Shown one piece after another: positions 15,618-24,588 of a DNA stretch of 37,255 bases; position 1 is the first letter of the stretch, and every line of letters begins with the position of its first letter. The position numbers and the translations under genes are program-made. Origin of the DNA: an uncultured Flavobacteriales bacterium (GTDB lineage Bacteria; Bacteroidota; Bacteroidia; Flavobacteriales; Flavobacteriaceae); assembly GCA_913063255.1 (NCBI GenBank), contig CAJXYJ010000011.1, positions 1-37,255 of the forward strand, written 5' to 3'. Under the pieces are notes generated by a model, which saw only the letters and a program-made list of their open reading frames with translations, was not told the DNA's origin and did no database searches.

Positions 15618-16793
15618 ATGAAACTTAAAACTAAATTATTAATAAAAGATACAATTCTTGCCACGCTGTTTACGTCCCTCTTAATCCTTTGTGTATCCTT
15701 TTTATTTATCAATATCTCTTTTTTTGACCCTATTTCGAAAACATTAAAAGATTTTAGTTTTTTAGATGTTTATTATTCAGAGAATTTCAATGCTACAAAT
15801 ACCGTAAGTCAAGATATTATTATCATAAACATTGAACAAAGAGATCGCTTTGAAATCGCTCAACTATTAGAAACTATAAAAGCCGAAGAACCCAAGGTTA
15901 TTGCTCTTGATATTATATTTAAGGAACAAAGAGAACAATTTATAGATTCCATGTTGGCAAATGCTTTACAGGGTGACAACATCATTAACTCTTATCTAAT
16001 TAAAGAAGATAATGTAATTGCCAATCATGATATTTTCAATAATTCTGGAAAGAAAGGGTTTATCAATTTGAATTTTGACGATAAAACCAATGTTATCAGA
16101 AAATTTGCAAGCCAAAAAGAGATCAACAATAACAAACATTACTCCTTCGCTTCCCAGGTTGCACAATCGTTTTCAGATTCTAATTGGAAAGAAAACAATT
16201 TTGATAAAAAATTATCTCAAGAAAATACTATAAAATTTCACGGTGACTATACTACATTCCTCACTTTTGGTTTTGATGAATTTATGCAAAATAATAACAA
16301 AGCCTTACTGAAAGACAAAATAATATTGCTAGGATATTTAGGGACGCCAACAGGCGATATAAATGATGTAGAAGACAAACATTTTACTCCCTTAAATAAA
16401 GTAACCGCTGGCAAAAGCAATCCAGATATGTTTGGTATTGTAGTTCATGCCAACATCATTAATATGTTAATTAATAATGATTTTATGTATAGCGTATCTA
16501 CTATTTGGATTGGCATTATCACCTTTTTATTTACTTTCCTTGGAATTATGTATTTTATTTGGGTAGAAGATAGAATAACTACAGTTCAATTTTTCACTTT
16601 AAAAAAAATAGTTTTATTTTTATTTACTGTTATTTTAATGTGGATAAGCTTATGGTTCTTTAAAATGGATATCATTTTAAAAACAGCTCCTATCATTGGG
16701 ATTACGCTGGCTGCTTGTAGTTTTATTGCTTATTATAAATATGTGTTTAGGTATATTCAAAAAAGAACAAAATGGAAAAATTATTTTCAATAA
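15618..16793 (+). CDS. CHASE2-domain membrane protein lacking an output domain
   Basis: 391 residues: one N-terminal membrane helix (12-34), an extracytoplasmic CHASE2 sensor domain (about 40-290), three closely spaced membrane helices (295-315, 330-348, 354-375) and a short basic tail. CHASE2 signs: DIIIINIEQRDRF, EPKVIALDIIF, GFINLNFDDKTNVIRKF, LKDKIILLGYLG and the MFGIVVHANIINMLI end. In most proteins CHASE2 is fused to a kinase, cyclase or phosphatase; here the chain stops 16 residues after the last helix, so signalling would need a partner. It overlaps the next gene by 22 nt, which suggests translational coupling. Confidence 0.85.
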   Translation: MKLKTKLLIKDTILATLFTSLLILCVSFLFINISFFDPISKTLKDFSFLDVYYSENFNATNTVSQDIIIINIEQRDRFEIAQLLETIKAEEPKVIALDIIFKEQREQFIDSMLANALQGDNIINSYLIKEDNVIANHDIFNNSGKKGFINLNFDDKTNVIRKFASQKEINNNKHYSFASQVAQSFSDSNWKENNFDKKLSQENTIKFHGDYTTFLTFGFDEFMQNNNKALLKDKIILLGYLGTPTGDINDVEDKHFTPLNKVTAGKSNPDMFGIVVHANIINMLINNDFMYSVSTIWIGIITFLFTFLGIMYFIWVEDRITTVQFFTLKKIVLFLFTVILMWISLWFFKMDIILKTAPIIGITLAACSFIAYYKYVFRYIQKRTKWKNYFQ

Positions 16794-17572
16794 AAAAAAT
16801 TGGGTTAATCGTTTCTTTACTAGCATTTTCTATAATGCCTGCTCAAATCAATTATATCGTATTTAAGGTAGAAGGGAAACCAATTTATAAACAAAATGAT
16901 ACTCTTATATCCATTACTAAAGGAAGTGTCATCAACACCAACTCTCAATTGACGATTAAAAATGAAGATTCGGTGTTATTGATTAATGAAACCGGAAATC
17001 TCTTAACTATTGATAAAACTGGAGAATATGCTTTTTCAGATTTGAAAAACATCCCTGCAGAAGAGGATGATTCTTCATTTACTAAAAAATACTTTACTTA
17101 TGTTTGGAAACAATTTACCAATACAAATCAAGCTAGATCTAAGGGCGGTGTAGTTTATAGAGTGGATAATAACACTCTAATGTTTCAACCAACCGATAGT
17201 GTTAAGATCTATTTCCCTGAAGTTCGGTTTGTATGGAAAAAAGGAAAAGAGAAAGACCAAATCTATTATTTTATCCTTAAAGATTTAAAAACAAACAACA
17301 TTACAAAAATTGGAACTACAGACAATAATATTACCCTTTTTGTAGATAATAATGTATTAAAACGAAACAATAGCTATGAGTGGACGGTTTCTGAAACCAA
17401 ATACCCCAACTTAGATGCCGTATCATTTTATAATTTTGAGTTGATCAATACCGAGGAGTTTAAAAAGCTACAATCTGAAATTAATAATATCACTACCGAT
17501 TTACAAAAACTAGGTTTTAATTCTGAAGAAATAAAAACAATGCTATGTGATGATTATCATATTTGTTATTAA
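16772..17572 (+). CDS. Secreted protein with N-terminal FecR-like segment, partner of CHASE2 gene
   Basis: 266 residues with signal peptide 1-24. Residues about 28-95 (VEGKPIYKQNDTLISITKGS, IKNEDSVLLINETGN, TIDKTGEYAF) follow the beta pattern of FecR-type domains: a strand, a threshold-like G-x-x-I, then a response to load. The remainder contains a fibronectin-like stretch (VRFVWKKGKEKDQIYYFILKD, split, then NSYEWTVSE) and a C-terminal helix. Cys occurs only in the last eight residues. CHASE2 and FecR-like domains are found together in other bacteria, which fits the 22-nt overlap with the CHASE2 gene. The assignment is suggestive rather than firm. Its stop codon overlaps the stop of the convergent M48 gene. 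Confidence 0.6.
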   Translation: MEKLFSIKKIGLIVSLLAFSIMPAQINYIVFKVEGKPIYKQNDTLISITKGSVINTNSQLTIKNEDSVLLINETGNLLTIDKTGEYAFSDLKNIPAEEDDSSFTKKYFTYVWKQFTNTNQARSKGGVVYRVDNNTLMFQPTDSVKIYFPEVRFVWKKGKEKDQIYYFILKDLKTNNITKIGTTDNNITLFVDNNVLKRNNSYEWTVSETKYPNLDAVSFYNFELINTEEFKKLQSEINNITTDLQKLGFNSEEIKTMLCDDYHICY

Positions 17573-19005
17573 TCTACTCTCTTTTCCATTCCTAACGCTT
17601 CATAAACAGCATTTAATGTAGATATTTTATCAACATCACCAACAACTCGAAATTGATAAGCTTTTTCTAGATAATGCAATGCTTCCCTATAAATTGAAAA
17701 CCGTTCTTCATTAAGCTGATCATATCTTTCAATATCTTCTTTTGAATCACCTATATACTCATTCATTGAATTTACAATCGCATTTTCTTTTTCTAAAACT
17801 AAAGCAGCGATATTATAGTAAGCATCGGAATAATCAGGCTTTAATGCTATTGCCTTTTTATAATATTTTTCCGCTTTATAGACGTTATCAACTTCAGCAT
17901 ATATAACTCCTAAATTGAAATACAATACTGGATTATTGGGCCTTAATAAAATAGCCTCTTCCATTTTTTCTCTAAACTTAACTTTATTGTCTAATGCTAA
18001 GTACATATTTGCTTCTGACACAATTAAATCATACTCATCTATATCATATTTTCGGGCATCTGCATAAACTTTTAATGCTTTTTTATGTTCCCCTAAGGCT
18101 ACATAACTCAAGCCCATAACTTTAAATATATCTGCCACTTTTAAATTAGTAGTTTCTCCAGTAAATCCTAAATCCAAAAGTTTTTGAAATTTATTGATTG
18201 TAGGAATATAATCTTTAGCCAAATAAGAAGTGCTGGCAGAATAATACAATGATTCTTGATTCGTTGGATTAAACTGATAGGCTATTAAAAAATATTCTGA
18301 TGCCAATTCATAATTATTTTTTTCATATTCATTATATCCCAAAGTCAGATATTCTTTACTTTTTTCTAGATTATTATCATTGGTTTTTATATCAAATTTT
18401 GGATCTATAATTTTAATTTCTGGTAAATCTTTTTTAGCATTTGCTTTTCTCCAACCCTTTTCAATCTCTAGAAGCCGATCTGCTTTTGAAGGATGCGTAC
18501 TCGTAGCTTTTTCATAACGAAAAGTTTGTATTGCACTTTGGGCTTCTTCTAAGCTTGCACCCATTTTTGCTAAAGAAATACCTGAAAAATAATCGGCTTC
18601 TAGTTCAAACCTATGATTAGACCCTTCATTATTTAAGGAGTGTCCATTTAAATGGTGGCCAATCTCATGAGCCAAAATACTAATGGCTGCCCAATCGGAA
18701 CCTGCTTTGTCATCTATTCTATTAAAAAAGTTATTATCGTATAATATATAGCGTTCTTTTTGTCCAGAGGAAGTAGTTATATTTTTAGCAATGGCATTAT
18801 TAATATTAGGGCATTCCTGGATGGTGAAATTTCTAAAAAGCCCTATTTGATCTAATATTTTATCCACTGCAATTTCGGCATCTTCATTGGCAGAAAAACC
18901 TAAAGTTGCACAAGCATTGTTTACTTCCTCAACTGTTTGGAAGTTTTGAGCTGTAATAGTTTGAACTAAAAACAGCAATCCAAATATTAGAAATCTAGAA
19001 ATCAT
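17569..19005 (-). CDS. Secreted M48 metallopeptidase with TPR tail (array copy 6)
   Basis: 478 residues, last gene of the array. Signal peptide 1-19 (cleavage at ITAQ). M48 catalytic domain about 20-185: zinc motif HEIGHH (113-118), downstream ELEAD (134-138) supplying the third ligand, and THPSKADRL (170-178), as in Oma1/BepA-like M48 peptidases. Two Cys only (32 and 65), conserved in all six paralogues and well placed for a periplasmic disulfide. From about 215 to the end are TPR units (for example NNPVLYFNLGVIYAEVDNVY followed by KAEKYYKKAIALKPDY), more canonical than the Sel1 repeats of the sisters. Expected to be periplasmic; substrates unknown. It follows the previous copy after 9 nt. 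Confidence 0.9.
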   Translation of the reverse strand: MISRFLIFGLLFLVQTITAQNFQTVEEVNNACATLGFSANEDAEIAVDKILDQIGLFRNFTIQECPNINNAIAKNITTSSGQKERYILYDNNFFNRIDDKAGSDWAAISILAHEIGHHLNGHSLNNEGSNHRFELEADYFSGISLAKMGASLEEAQSAIQTFRYEKATSTHPSKADRLLEIEKGWRKANAKKDLPEIKIIDPKFDIKTNDNNLEKSKEYLTLGYNEYEKNNYELASEYFLIAYQFNPTNQESLYYSASTSYLAKDYIPTINKFQKLLDLGFTGETTNLKVADIFKVMGLSYVALGEHKKALKVYADARKYDIDEYDLIVSEANMYLALDNKVKFREKMEEAILLRPNNPVLYFNLGVIYAEVDNVYKAEKYYKKAIALKPDYSDAYYNIAALVLEKENAIVNSMNEYIGDSKEDIERYDQLNEERFSIYREALHYLEKAYQFRVVGDVDKISTLNAVYEALGMEKRVD

Positions 19006-19014
19006 TGACTTAAT

Positions 19015-21114
19015 TTATAATTGATTTAATAGTAATTCAGCTTGTTTATCTCCTTGATCCATCGCTTTTTTAAGCCATTTTTTTCGTTCCTTTAATTCTT
19101 GTTTCATTAAATACACATAACCCATTGCTACTTGAGCATCCACATAACCTCCTTCGGCAGAGCGTAATAAAGAAGTTTCCATACCTTCTTTATCGCCTTT
19201 ATTCATTCTTTGAAGTGCATTTATATATTCTAATTCGGGACCAGTTAAATCAACCGATTTATTTAAAGACTTAATACTTTTTAATATCGCTGGGTCGACC
19301 ATGTTCCATAGTAAAGACCTTGTCGACTTTAAATAATAACGCAGGGCTTTTTCTTTGTTTCTTTCGACTCCATAATCTCCTTTTTCATAAATATCACCTA
19401 GTTTTTTTAAGGAAGCATGATCCCCTTGTTCTGCAGCTTTATTGTACCAAAATAAAGCTTGTTCATAATTTTTTTCTATTGCACTTTTACAGAAATAATA
19501 AGTATTATCATACAATTGAGCTAGTATCGTCTGTGAAGCAACAAAACCATATTCGGCAGATTTTTTAAATTTCTCCAACCCTTCAGAACATTTATTTTTT
19601 ATTGTTAATGCATTTCCTTCTGAAAAATATTTTGAGCCATCCATGATATTATTTGTCTCTTCATCTTGATTAAATATCTCTTTATTTTCCAAAGAAAATT
19701 CTGCTGGATCTATTATTGGATTTACCAATATATCCTCATAAGCTATAATCGTTTCCGTAATATATTTTTTACCAGAAATTTCCATTTCGGTTTTCATTAT
19801 TTGTTTGAACGAAAACATGATTCCATTTACATCCCTATAATCAGAATAAATGGTATTCATTAAATACGTGGTAGTCCCATCTTTTAAATATTCATTATTA
19901 TCTGTATAATCAACCTTTGATATGGAAGTAGTTTCTGTTAAATATAATAATCCAGAATCCACATCATAATAATTAATATTGGTTACAGTAGTCTCAATTT
20001 TAGAGACACCTTTTATATCTGTCTCTGAAGTTGTTGCCGGCAACTTAATAATATAATACCTTTTTCCATTGATGCGTTTAACACCTTGAAAGTCTAAATT
20101 TTTATTATTAACTAAATATAAATATTCGGGAACATAACTTCCGCCTTTAAATGCATTTGCCATTGCTTTACTTTCAGACATAGCCCATTTTCCACTTGAC
20201 TTTTGAATGTAAAGTTTAGCATCTAAAAACATAGACTTGGAAGAATAACCTGTCGACATTTCTGTAGAAGATATAAACTTTGATGGAGTTAAATATTTCA
20301 TCTTTGAAGTTATTGTACTTACCGTTTTCGTGTCATTAGCATAAGATGTAGAGGTCATTTCTGAATTTCGAATCATTGTTTTTACACCTATAATTGCATC
20401 TTGACCGCCAATGGCATCAATATAATTACCCAGTACTTGTTGTGCTGTTATTTCGCCAATAACTTCATCTTCATTTATGTTTTCGACAATTACTTTTTTT
20501 ACGTCCTCTGTAATTTTTTTAACAGCGATTATTTTACCTCCCCCACGACTCCAACCTGTAGCGATCACATTTAAACGATCTGCTTTTGCGGGATGGGTTC
20601 GGGTTGCTTTTTCATATTTTAAGGTATTTATGGCGCTTTGTGCATCGTCAAGGCTTGCCCCCATTCTTGCCAATACAAAACCAGAAAATTCATCGGCTTC
20701 TAACTCCCATTTATGATTGCTCCCTTCATCGTTTAATGCGTGACCATTAAGGTGATGTCCAATTTCATGAGCTAATACACTTATGGCTGCCCAATCGTTG
20801 GAAGCCTTATCGTCGATTCGCTTAAAAAACTCACTATCATATAATATAAAACGTTCTTTTTTACCAGAACCAATGTCTATATTCTTTGCCACAGCATTAT
20901 TAATGTTTGGACATTCTTGAATGGTGAAATTTTTAAATAGACCTATTTGATCTAAAATTTTATCTACCGCAATTTCTGCATCTTCATCGCCTGCAAAACC
21001 CAATTGAGAACAGGCATTATTAAGATCCTCCACCGTTTGAAAGTTTTGGGATACTGTAATTTGCACTAAAAATAAAAGTGTTATTAGTACTATTAGTTTT
21101 CTATAATTCATCAT
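19015..21114 (-). CDS. Secreted M48 metallopeptidase with lipoprotein-sorting-like domain and Sel1 repeats (array copy 5)
   Basis: 699 residues, the longest of the array. Signal peptide 1-23. The M48 domain (24-190) has HEIGHH (116-121), ELEAD (137-141) and THPAKADRL. A second domain (about 222-485) begins VLGNYIDAIGGQDAIIGVKT and continues as a curved beta sheet with MKYLTPSKFI, RYYIIKL and YYDVDSGLLYLTETT. That is the pattern of outer-membrane lipoprotein-sorting-like (LolA/LolB-fold) domains often attached to Bacteroidota peptidases. The tail (about 500-699) has Sel1-type helical repeats (ALFWYNKAAEQGDHASLKKL, then LGDIYEKG). No sister carries the middle domain. Cysteines C35 and C69 are conserved with the family; extra Cys occur in the Sel1 part. 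Confidence 0.87.
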   Translation of the reverse strand: MMNYRKLIVLITLLFLVQITVSQNFQTVEDLNNACSQLGFAGDEDAEIAVDKILDQIGLFKNFTIQECPNINNAVAKNIDIGSGKKERFILYDSEFFKRIDDKASNDWAAISVLAHEIGHHLNGHALNDEGSNHKWELEADEFSGFVLARMGASLDDAQSAINTLKYEKATRTHPAKADRLNVIATGWSRGGGKIIAVKKITEDVKKVIVENINEDEVIGEITAQQVLGNYIDAIGGQDAIIGVKTMIRNSEMTSTSYANDTKTVSTITSKMKYLTPSKFISSTEMSTGYSSKSMFLDAKLYIQKSSGKWAMSESKAMANAFKGGSYVPEYLYLVNNKNLDFQGVKRINGKRYYIIKLPATTSETDIKGVSKIETTVTNINYYDVDSGLLYLTETTSISKVDYTDNNEYLKDGTTTYLMNTIYSDYRDVNGIMFSFKQIMKTEMEISGKKYITETIIAYEDILVNPIIDPAEFSLENKEIFNQDEETNNIMDGSKYFSEGNALTIKNKCSEGLEKFKKSAEYGFVASQTILAQLYDNTYYFCKSAIEKNYEQALFWYNKAAEQGDHASLKKLGDIYEKGDYGVERNKEKALRYYLKSTRSLLWNMVDPAILKSIKSLNKSVDLTGPELEYINALQRMNKGDKEGMETSLLRSAEGGYVDAQVAMGYVYLMKQELKERKKWLKKAMDQGDKQAELLLNQL

Positions 21115-21165
21115 AATTTATTTAATGCTGTGTCCTTTATACTTATAAGAAATACGTATTGTTTA

Positions 21166-23031
21166 TTACCAGTCTTTTTTTAAATCTGTTAGTGTTTTTT
21201 GAGCAGATTCATTGCCTTGTTGTGCCGCTTTTCTGTACCAAACCAATCCTACTTTTTTATCTTTTTTCACTCCTAATCCCTTATAATACAGATAACCTAT
21301 ATTATATTGACCTATCGCTAGGTTTTTATTTGCCGCTTTCAGATACCATTGAAAAGCTTCATTATAATTTATAGCTACATCCTGTCCCCAAAAATATATT
21401 TCACCAACCATATTTTGCGCACTTGCATTCTCTTGATTTGCAGATTTTCTAAACCAATTTAGTGCTTCACTATAATTCTTGGTAACACCATTTCCAACAT
21501 AATATAACCTACCTAAACTAAATTGAGCATTTACTTGACCTTTATCTGCAGCATTCTGATACCGATATCTTGCTTCTTCGTAACTCTGAGTTATACCTTG
21601 ACCATAATAATATTTATTTCCCAAATTATTTTGTGCTCCCTCAGAACCGTTTTCTGCTGCTTTACGATACCAATACACCGCTTGAGTATAATCTTGTTCC
21701 AAACCATTCCCTTTATCATACATTATTCCCAAACTAAATTGAGCTGAGCCATGACCATTTTCTGCTGCTTTACGATACCATTGTTCTGCTTTAACATAAT
21801 CTTGTGCAAAACCTTGCCCTTTATAATACATTAAGCCCAAATTAAATTGAGCATGTGAAAAATTTTGATTAGCTGCATTTTGAAACCATGCTTCAGCTTT
21901 ATTCATATCTTGATCTACATTGCGCCCATTTTTAAACCATAACCCTAAATTGTTCTGTGCCACAAGATCGCCCTGTGATGCTGCCTGTTTGTACCAGTTT
22001 ATGGCAACCTCATCATCTTTTTCTACACCTCCATATCCTTGACCATACATATAGCCTAGTGTATAGGCATGAAAAGGAGTATTGTTATTTTTAAATTGAT
22101 CCTTAAACCAATTTACCTGGAAATTTTTCTGAAATAACCGTGTAGCATCTTCTTTATTTTTCTCAACACCGATACCATTAGATAAATATTTCCCCAATTG
22201 GTAGGTAGCAGGAATCGAGCCCAGCTCATATCCTGTTTTTGCTAAGGAATAGGCTTTTTTAGCATCTATTGTTGCTCCAAAACCCAAATAATACATATTC
22301 GATAAATAATAATAGGCATCCACATTTCCTAGATCTTTTGCTTTTTCAAAATAGGTCTTGGCTTCGGTAAATTTATAGTCTTGAAAAGCAAGTTCCCCTT
22401 TTCGGTACAATTCCTCCGCTTTTTCTTTTTTTTCTTCTTCTGTGTTTTGGGTAATTGTTTTCCCTTTCCCTTTGTTCCATCCCCTTTCAATTTCGTTTAA
22501 TCGATCTGCCTTAGCAGGGTGAGTTCGTGTAGCTTTCTCATATCTTAGGGACTGTATAGCACTTTGCGCCTCTTCTAAGCTAGCTCCCATTTTCGCCAAA
22601 GAAATGCCCGAAAAATAATCGGCTTCCAATTCCCATGGATGATTGCTTCCTTCATTATTTAAGGCATGGCCATTTAAATGATGGCCAATTTCATGTGCCA
22701 GTATACTAATAGCCGCCCAATCGCTATTTGCCTTCTCGTCCATGTTTTTAAAAAATGAAGCATCATATAAAATATACCGTTCTTTATGTCCCGGAGAAAT
22801 CTCAATATTTTTAGCTATCGCATTATTAATATTAGGACATTCCTGAATCGTAAAATTTCTGTATAGCCCTATTTGATCTAAAATTCTGTCAACCGCTATT
22901 TCTGCATCTTCATCTCCTGCAAAACCCAATTGGGAGCAGGCATTGTTTACCTCTTCTACGGTTTGGTAGTTTTGTGAGTTTATTACTTGTACTATCAGGA
23001 ATACAAAGAGTATGGTTAGTCTTGTTTTCAT
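21166..23031 (-). CDS. Secreted M48 metallopeptidase with long Sel1 array (array copy 4)
   Basis: 621 residues. Signal peptide 1-19. M48 domain 20-190: HEIGHH (113-118), ELEAD, THPAKADRL, conserved Cys 32 and 65. From about 206 to the end run roughly eleven Sel1-like repeats of about 36 residues; units such as AQFNLGLMYYKGQGFAQDY followed by VKAEQWYRKAAENG are near textbook. The first two repeats (LYRKGELAFQDYKF, AYYYLSNMYYLGFG, GYELGSIPATYQLGKYL) are closely matched in the next gene upstream, so these two copies probably come from a late duplication. Sel1 repeats usually mediate protein binding, so the tail may recruit substrates or partners in the periplasm. Confidence 0.9.
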   Translation of the reverse strand: MKTRLTILFVFLIVQVINSQNYQTVEEVNNACSQLGFAGDEDAEIAVDRILDQIGLYRNFTIQECPNINNAIAKNIEISPGHKERYILYDASFFKNMDEKANSDWAAISILAHEIGHHLNGHALNNEGSNHPWELEADYFSGISLAKMGASLEEAQSAIQSLRYEKATRTHPAKADRLNEIERGWNKGKGKTITQNTEEEKKEKAEELYRKGELAFQDYKFTEAKTYFEKAKDLGNVDAYYYLSNMYYLGFGATIDAKKAYSLAKTGYELGSIPATYQLGKYLSNGIGVEKNKEDATRLFQKNFQVNWFKDQFKNNNTPFHAYTLGYMYGQGYGGVEKDDEVAINWYKQAASQGDLVAQNNLGLWFKNGRNVDQDMNKAEAWFQNAANQNFSHAQFNLGLMYYKGQGFAQDYVKAEQWYRKAAENGHGSAQFSLGIMYDKGNGLEQDYTQAVYWYRKAAENGSEGAQNNLGNKYYYGQGITQSYEEARYRYQNAADKGQVNAQFSLGRLYYVGNGVTKNYSEALNWFRKSANQENASAQNMVGEIYFWGQDVAINYNEAFQWYLKAANKNLAIGQYNIGYLYYKGLGVKKDKKVGLVWYRKAAQQGNESAQKTLTDLKKDW

Positions 23032-23037
23032 AATTGT

Positions 23038-24534
23038 TTACCAGGTTTCTCCTAATTCTGTTAATTTTTCTTGAGCAGATTTATTTCCTAGTTTAGCTGC
23101 TTTTTTATACCATAAAATTGCTTCACCTTTATCTTCATCAACTCCAATAGCATTATAGTACATTTTTCCAATCATCCATTGAGAATAGGAATGCCCTTGT
23201 TCTGAAGCCTTTTTATACCAAAACAATGCGTTTTCATAATCTTTTTCATCTGGTTTGTCATCATCATATAGACCAGTACCGGCAAATAAATTTCCCATAT
23301 AGGATCTGTTGTAATAATAGGTTGCCAAATCATATTGTGCCTCAGCATAACCATTTTCAGATGCTATAGTATACCATTCTACGGCTTTTTTCTTATCCAT
23401 TTCGATTCCATATTTTGAATCACCACTTTCATATAAGTAAGCTAATGCTTTTTGGCCTGCTGGATCACCAAGCAATGCTCCTGTTTTTTTCCATTTGACA
23501 GAATTTTGTTTGTTTTTTTCTAGTCCCCCATTACCTGAAATATACATATACCCAATCTCTGTTGCATATATTGGGGATTTGTATTTTTCAAATTGCTCTA
23601 TAAACCACTTTGCAATAAAGTTCTTTTTATGCAAACGCTCACTTTGTTTTTTTGCCATTTCATCACTTTCTCCACCATAAAACTTTAAAAAATTACCTAA
23701 TTGGTAGGTAGCTGGTATTGAGCCCAATTCATAACCTGTATTGGCCAGATTCAATGCTTTTTCACGATTAATAGGTACACCAAATCCAGAATCATAACAA
23801 TTTGATAAATAATAATAAGCATCAATACTTCCCAAGTCTTTTGCCTGATTAAAAAAACCAATAGCTTCGATATATTTATATTCTTGATAAGCTATTTCTC
23901 CTTTTCTATATAAGCTAAATGCCTTTTCTTTATTCTCTTCTTCGTTAGTTTTAGTAGTGGTTATCCCTTTTGCTTTGTTCCATCCTCTTTTAATTTCTTT
24001 TAATCGATCTACTTTAGCGGGATGTGTACGTGTAGCCTTTTCATATTGTAATGTGTTAATAGCACTTTGCGCTTCCTTTAGAGTAGCTCCCATTTTTGCT
24101 AAAGAAATACCTGAAAAATAATCGGCTTCTAATTCAAATTTATGGTTACTGCCTTCATTATTGAGGGCATGCCCATTAAGATGATGCCCTATTTCATGAG
24201 CTAAAATACTTATCGCTGCCCAGTCACTTTCAGCCTTATTATCTATTTTATTAAAAAAGTTATTATCATATAAAATATATCGTTCTTTAACTCCAGCATC
24301 AGATTCAATAATTTTTGCGATAGCATTATTGATATCAGGACATTCTTGAATCGTAAAATTTCTAAATAAGCCTATTTGTTCTAATATTTTATCTACCGCT
24401 ATTTCGGCATCCTCATCGCCTGAAAACCTTAATTGGGAGCAAGCATTATTAACTTCTTCTACCGTTTGGTAGTTTTGGGCATTACAAACCAATGTAAATG
24501 CAACTAGAAAAATGGATAGCAATTTTATTTTCAT
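23038..24534 (-). CDS. Secreted M48 metallopeptidase with Sel1 repeats (array copy 3)
   Basis: 498 residues from the ATG at 24534; the open frame extends to a GTG at 24570, but that would put a charged extension before a normal signal peptide (MKIKLLSIF...CNAQ), so the ATG is preferred. M48 domain with HEIGHH, ELEAD, THPAKVDRL and the two family Cys (plus one in the signal peptide). The Sel1 tail starts with the same two-repeat head as the sister at 21166-23031 and continues with about seven more units, some interrupted by inserts (GDSKYGIEMDKKKAVEWY, then AGTGLYDDDKPDEKDYENAL). The stop is 6 nt from the start of the next copy. Confidence 0.88.
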   Translation of the reverse strand: MKIKLLSIFLVAFTLVCNAQNYQTVEEVNNACSQLRFSGDEDAEIAVDKILEQIGLFRNFTIQECPDINNAIAKIIESDAGVKERYILYDNNFFNKIDNKAESDWAAISILAHEIGHHLNGHALNNEGSNHKFELEADYFSGISLAKMGATLKEAQSAINTLQYEKATRTHPAKVDRLKEIKRGWNKAKGITTTKTNEEENKEKAFSLYRKGEIAYQEYKYIEAIGFFNQAKDLGSIDAYYYLSNCYDSGFGVPINREKALNLANTGYELGSIPATYQLGNFLKFYGGESDEMAKKQSERLHKKNFIAKWFIEQFEKYKSPIYATEIGYMYISGNGGLEKNKQNSVKWKKTGALLGDPAGQKALAYLYESGDSKYGIEMDKKKAVEWYTIASENGYAEAQYDLATYYYNRSYMGNLFAGTGLYDDDKPDEKDYENALFWYKKASEQGHSYSQWMIGKMYYNAIGVDEDKGEAILWYKKAAKLGNKSAQEKLTELGETW

Positions 24535-24588
24535 AAAATAATCTGTTAGTTCAAATTTGTTTTCTTTCACACTAGGAACTCATAAAAG

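Noticed and set aside
19320-20716. Several plus-strand open frames within the M48 array, some with similar products in different copies
   Set aside because: Their mutual similarity only mirrors the repeated M48 and Sel1 coding DNA on the other strand; they lack starts with promoters and any domain.
21169-22413. Regularly spaced repeats that could suggest a CRISPR array
   Set aside because: The period is about 108 bp and in frame, the units are diverged, and they translate into Sel1 repeats.
24535-24570. Upstream GTG start of M48 copy 3, and similar TTG starts at 3908, 11713, 31213 and 31986
   Set aside because: In each case a downstream ATG gives a normal signal peptide or N-terminus, and for 11713 and 31213 the upstream start would overlap or precede the -7 promoter element.
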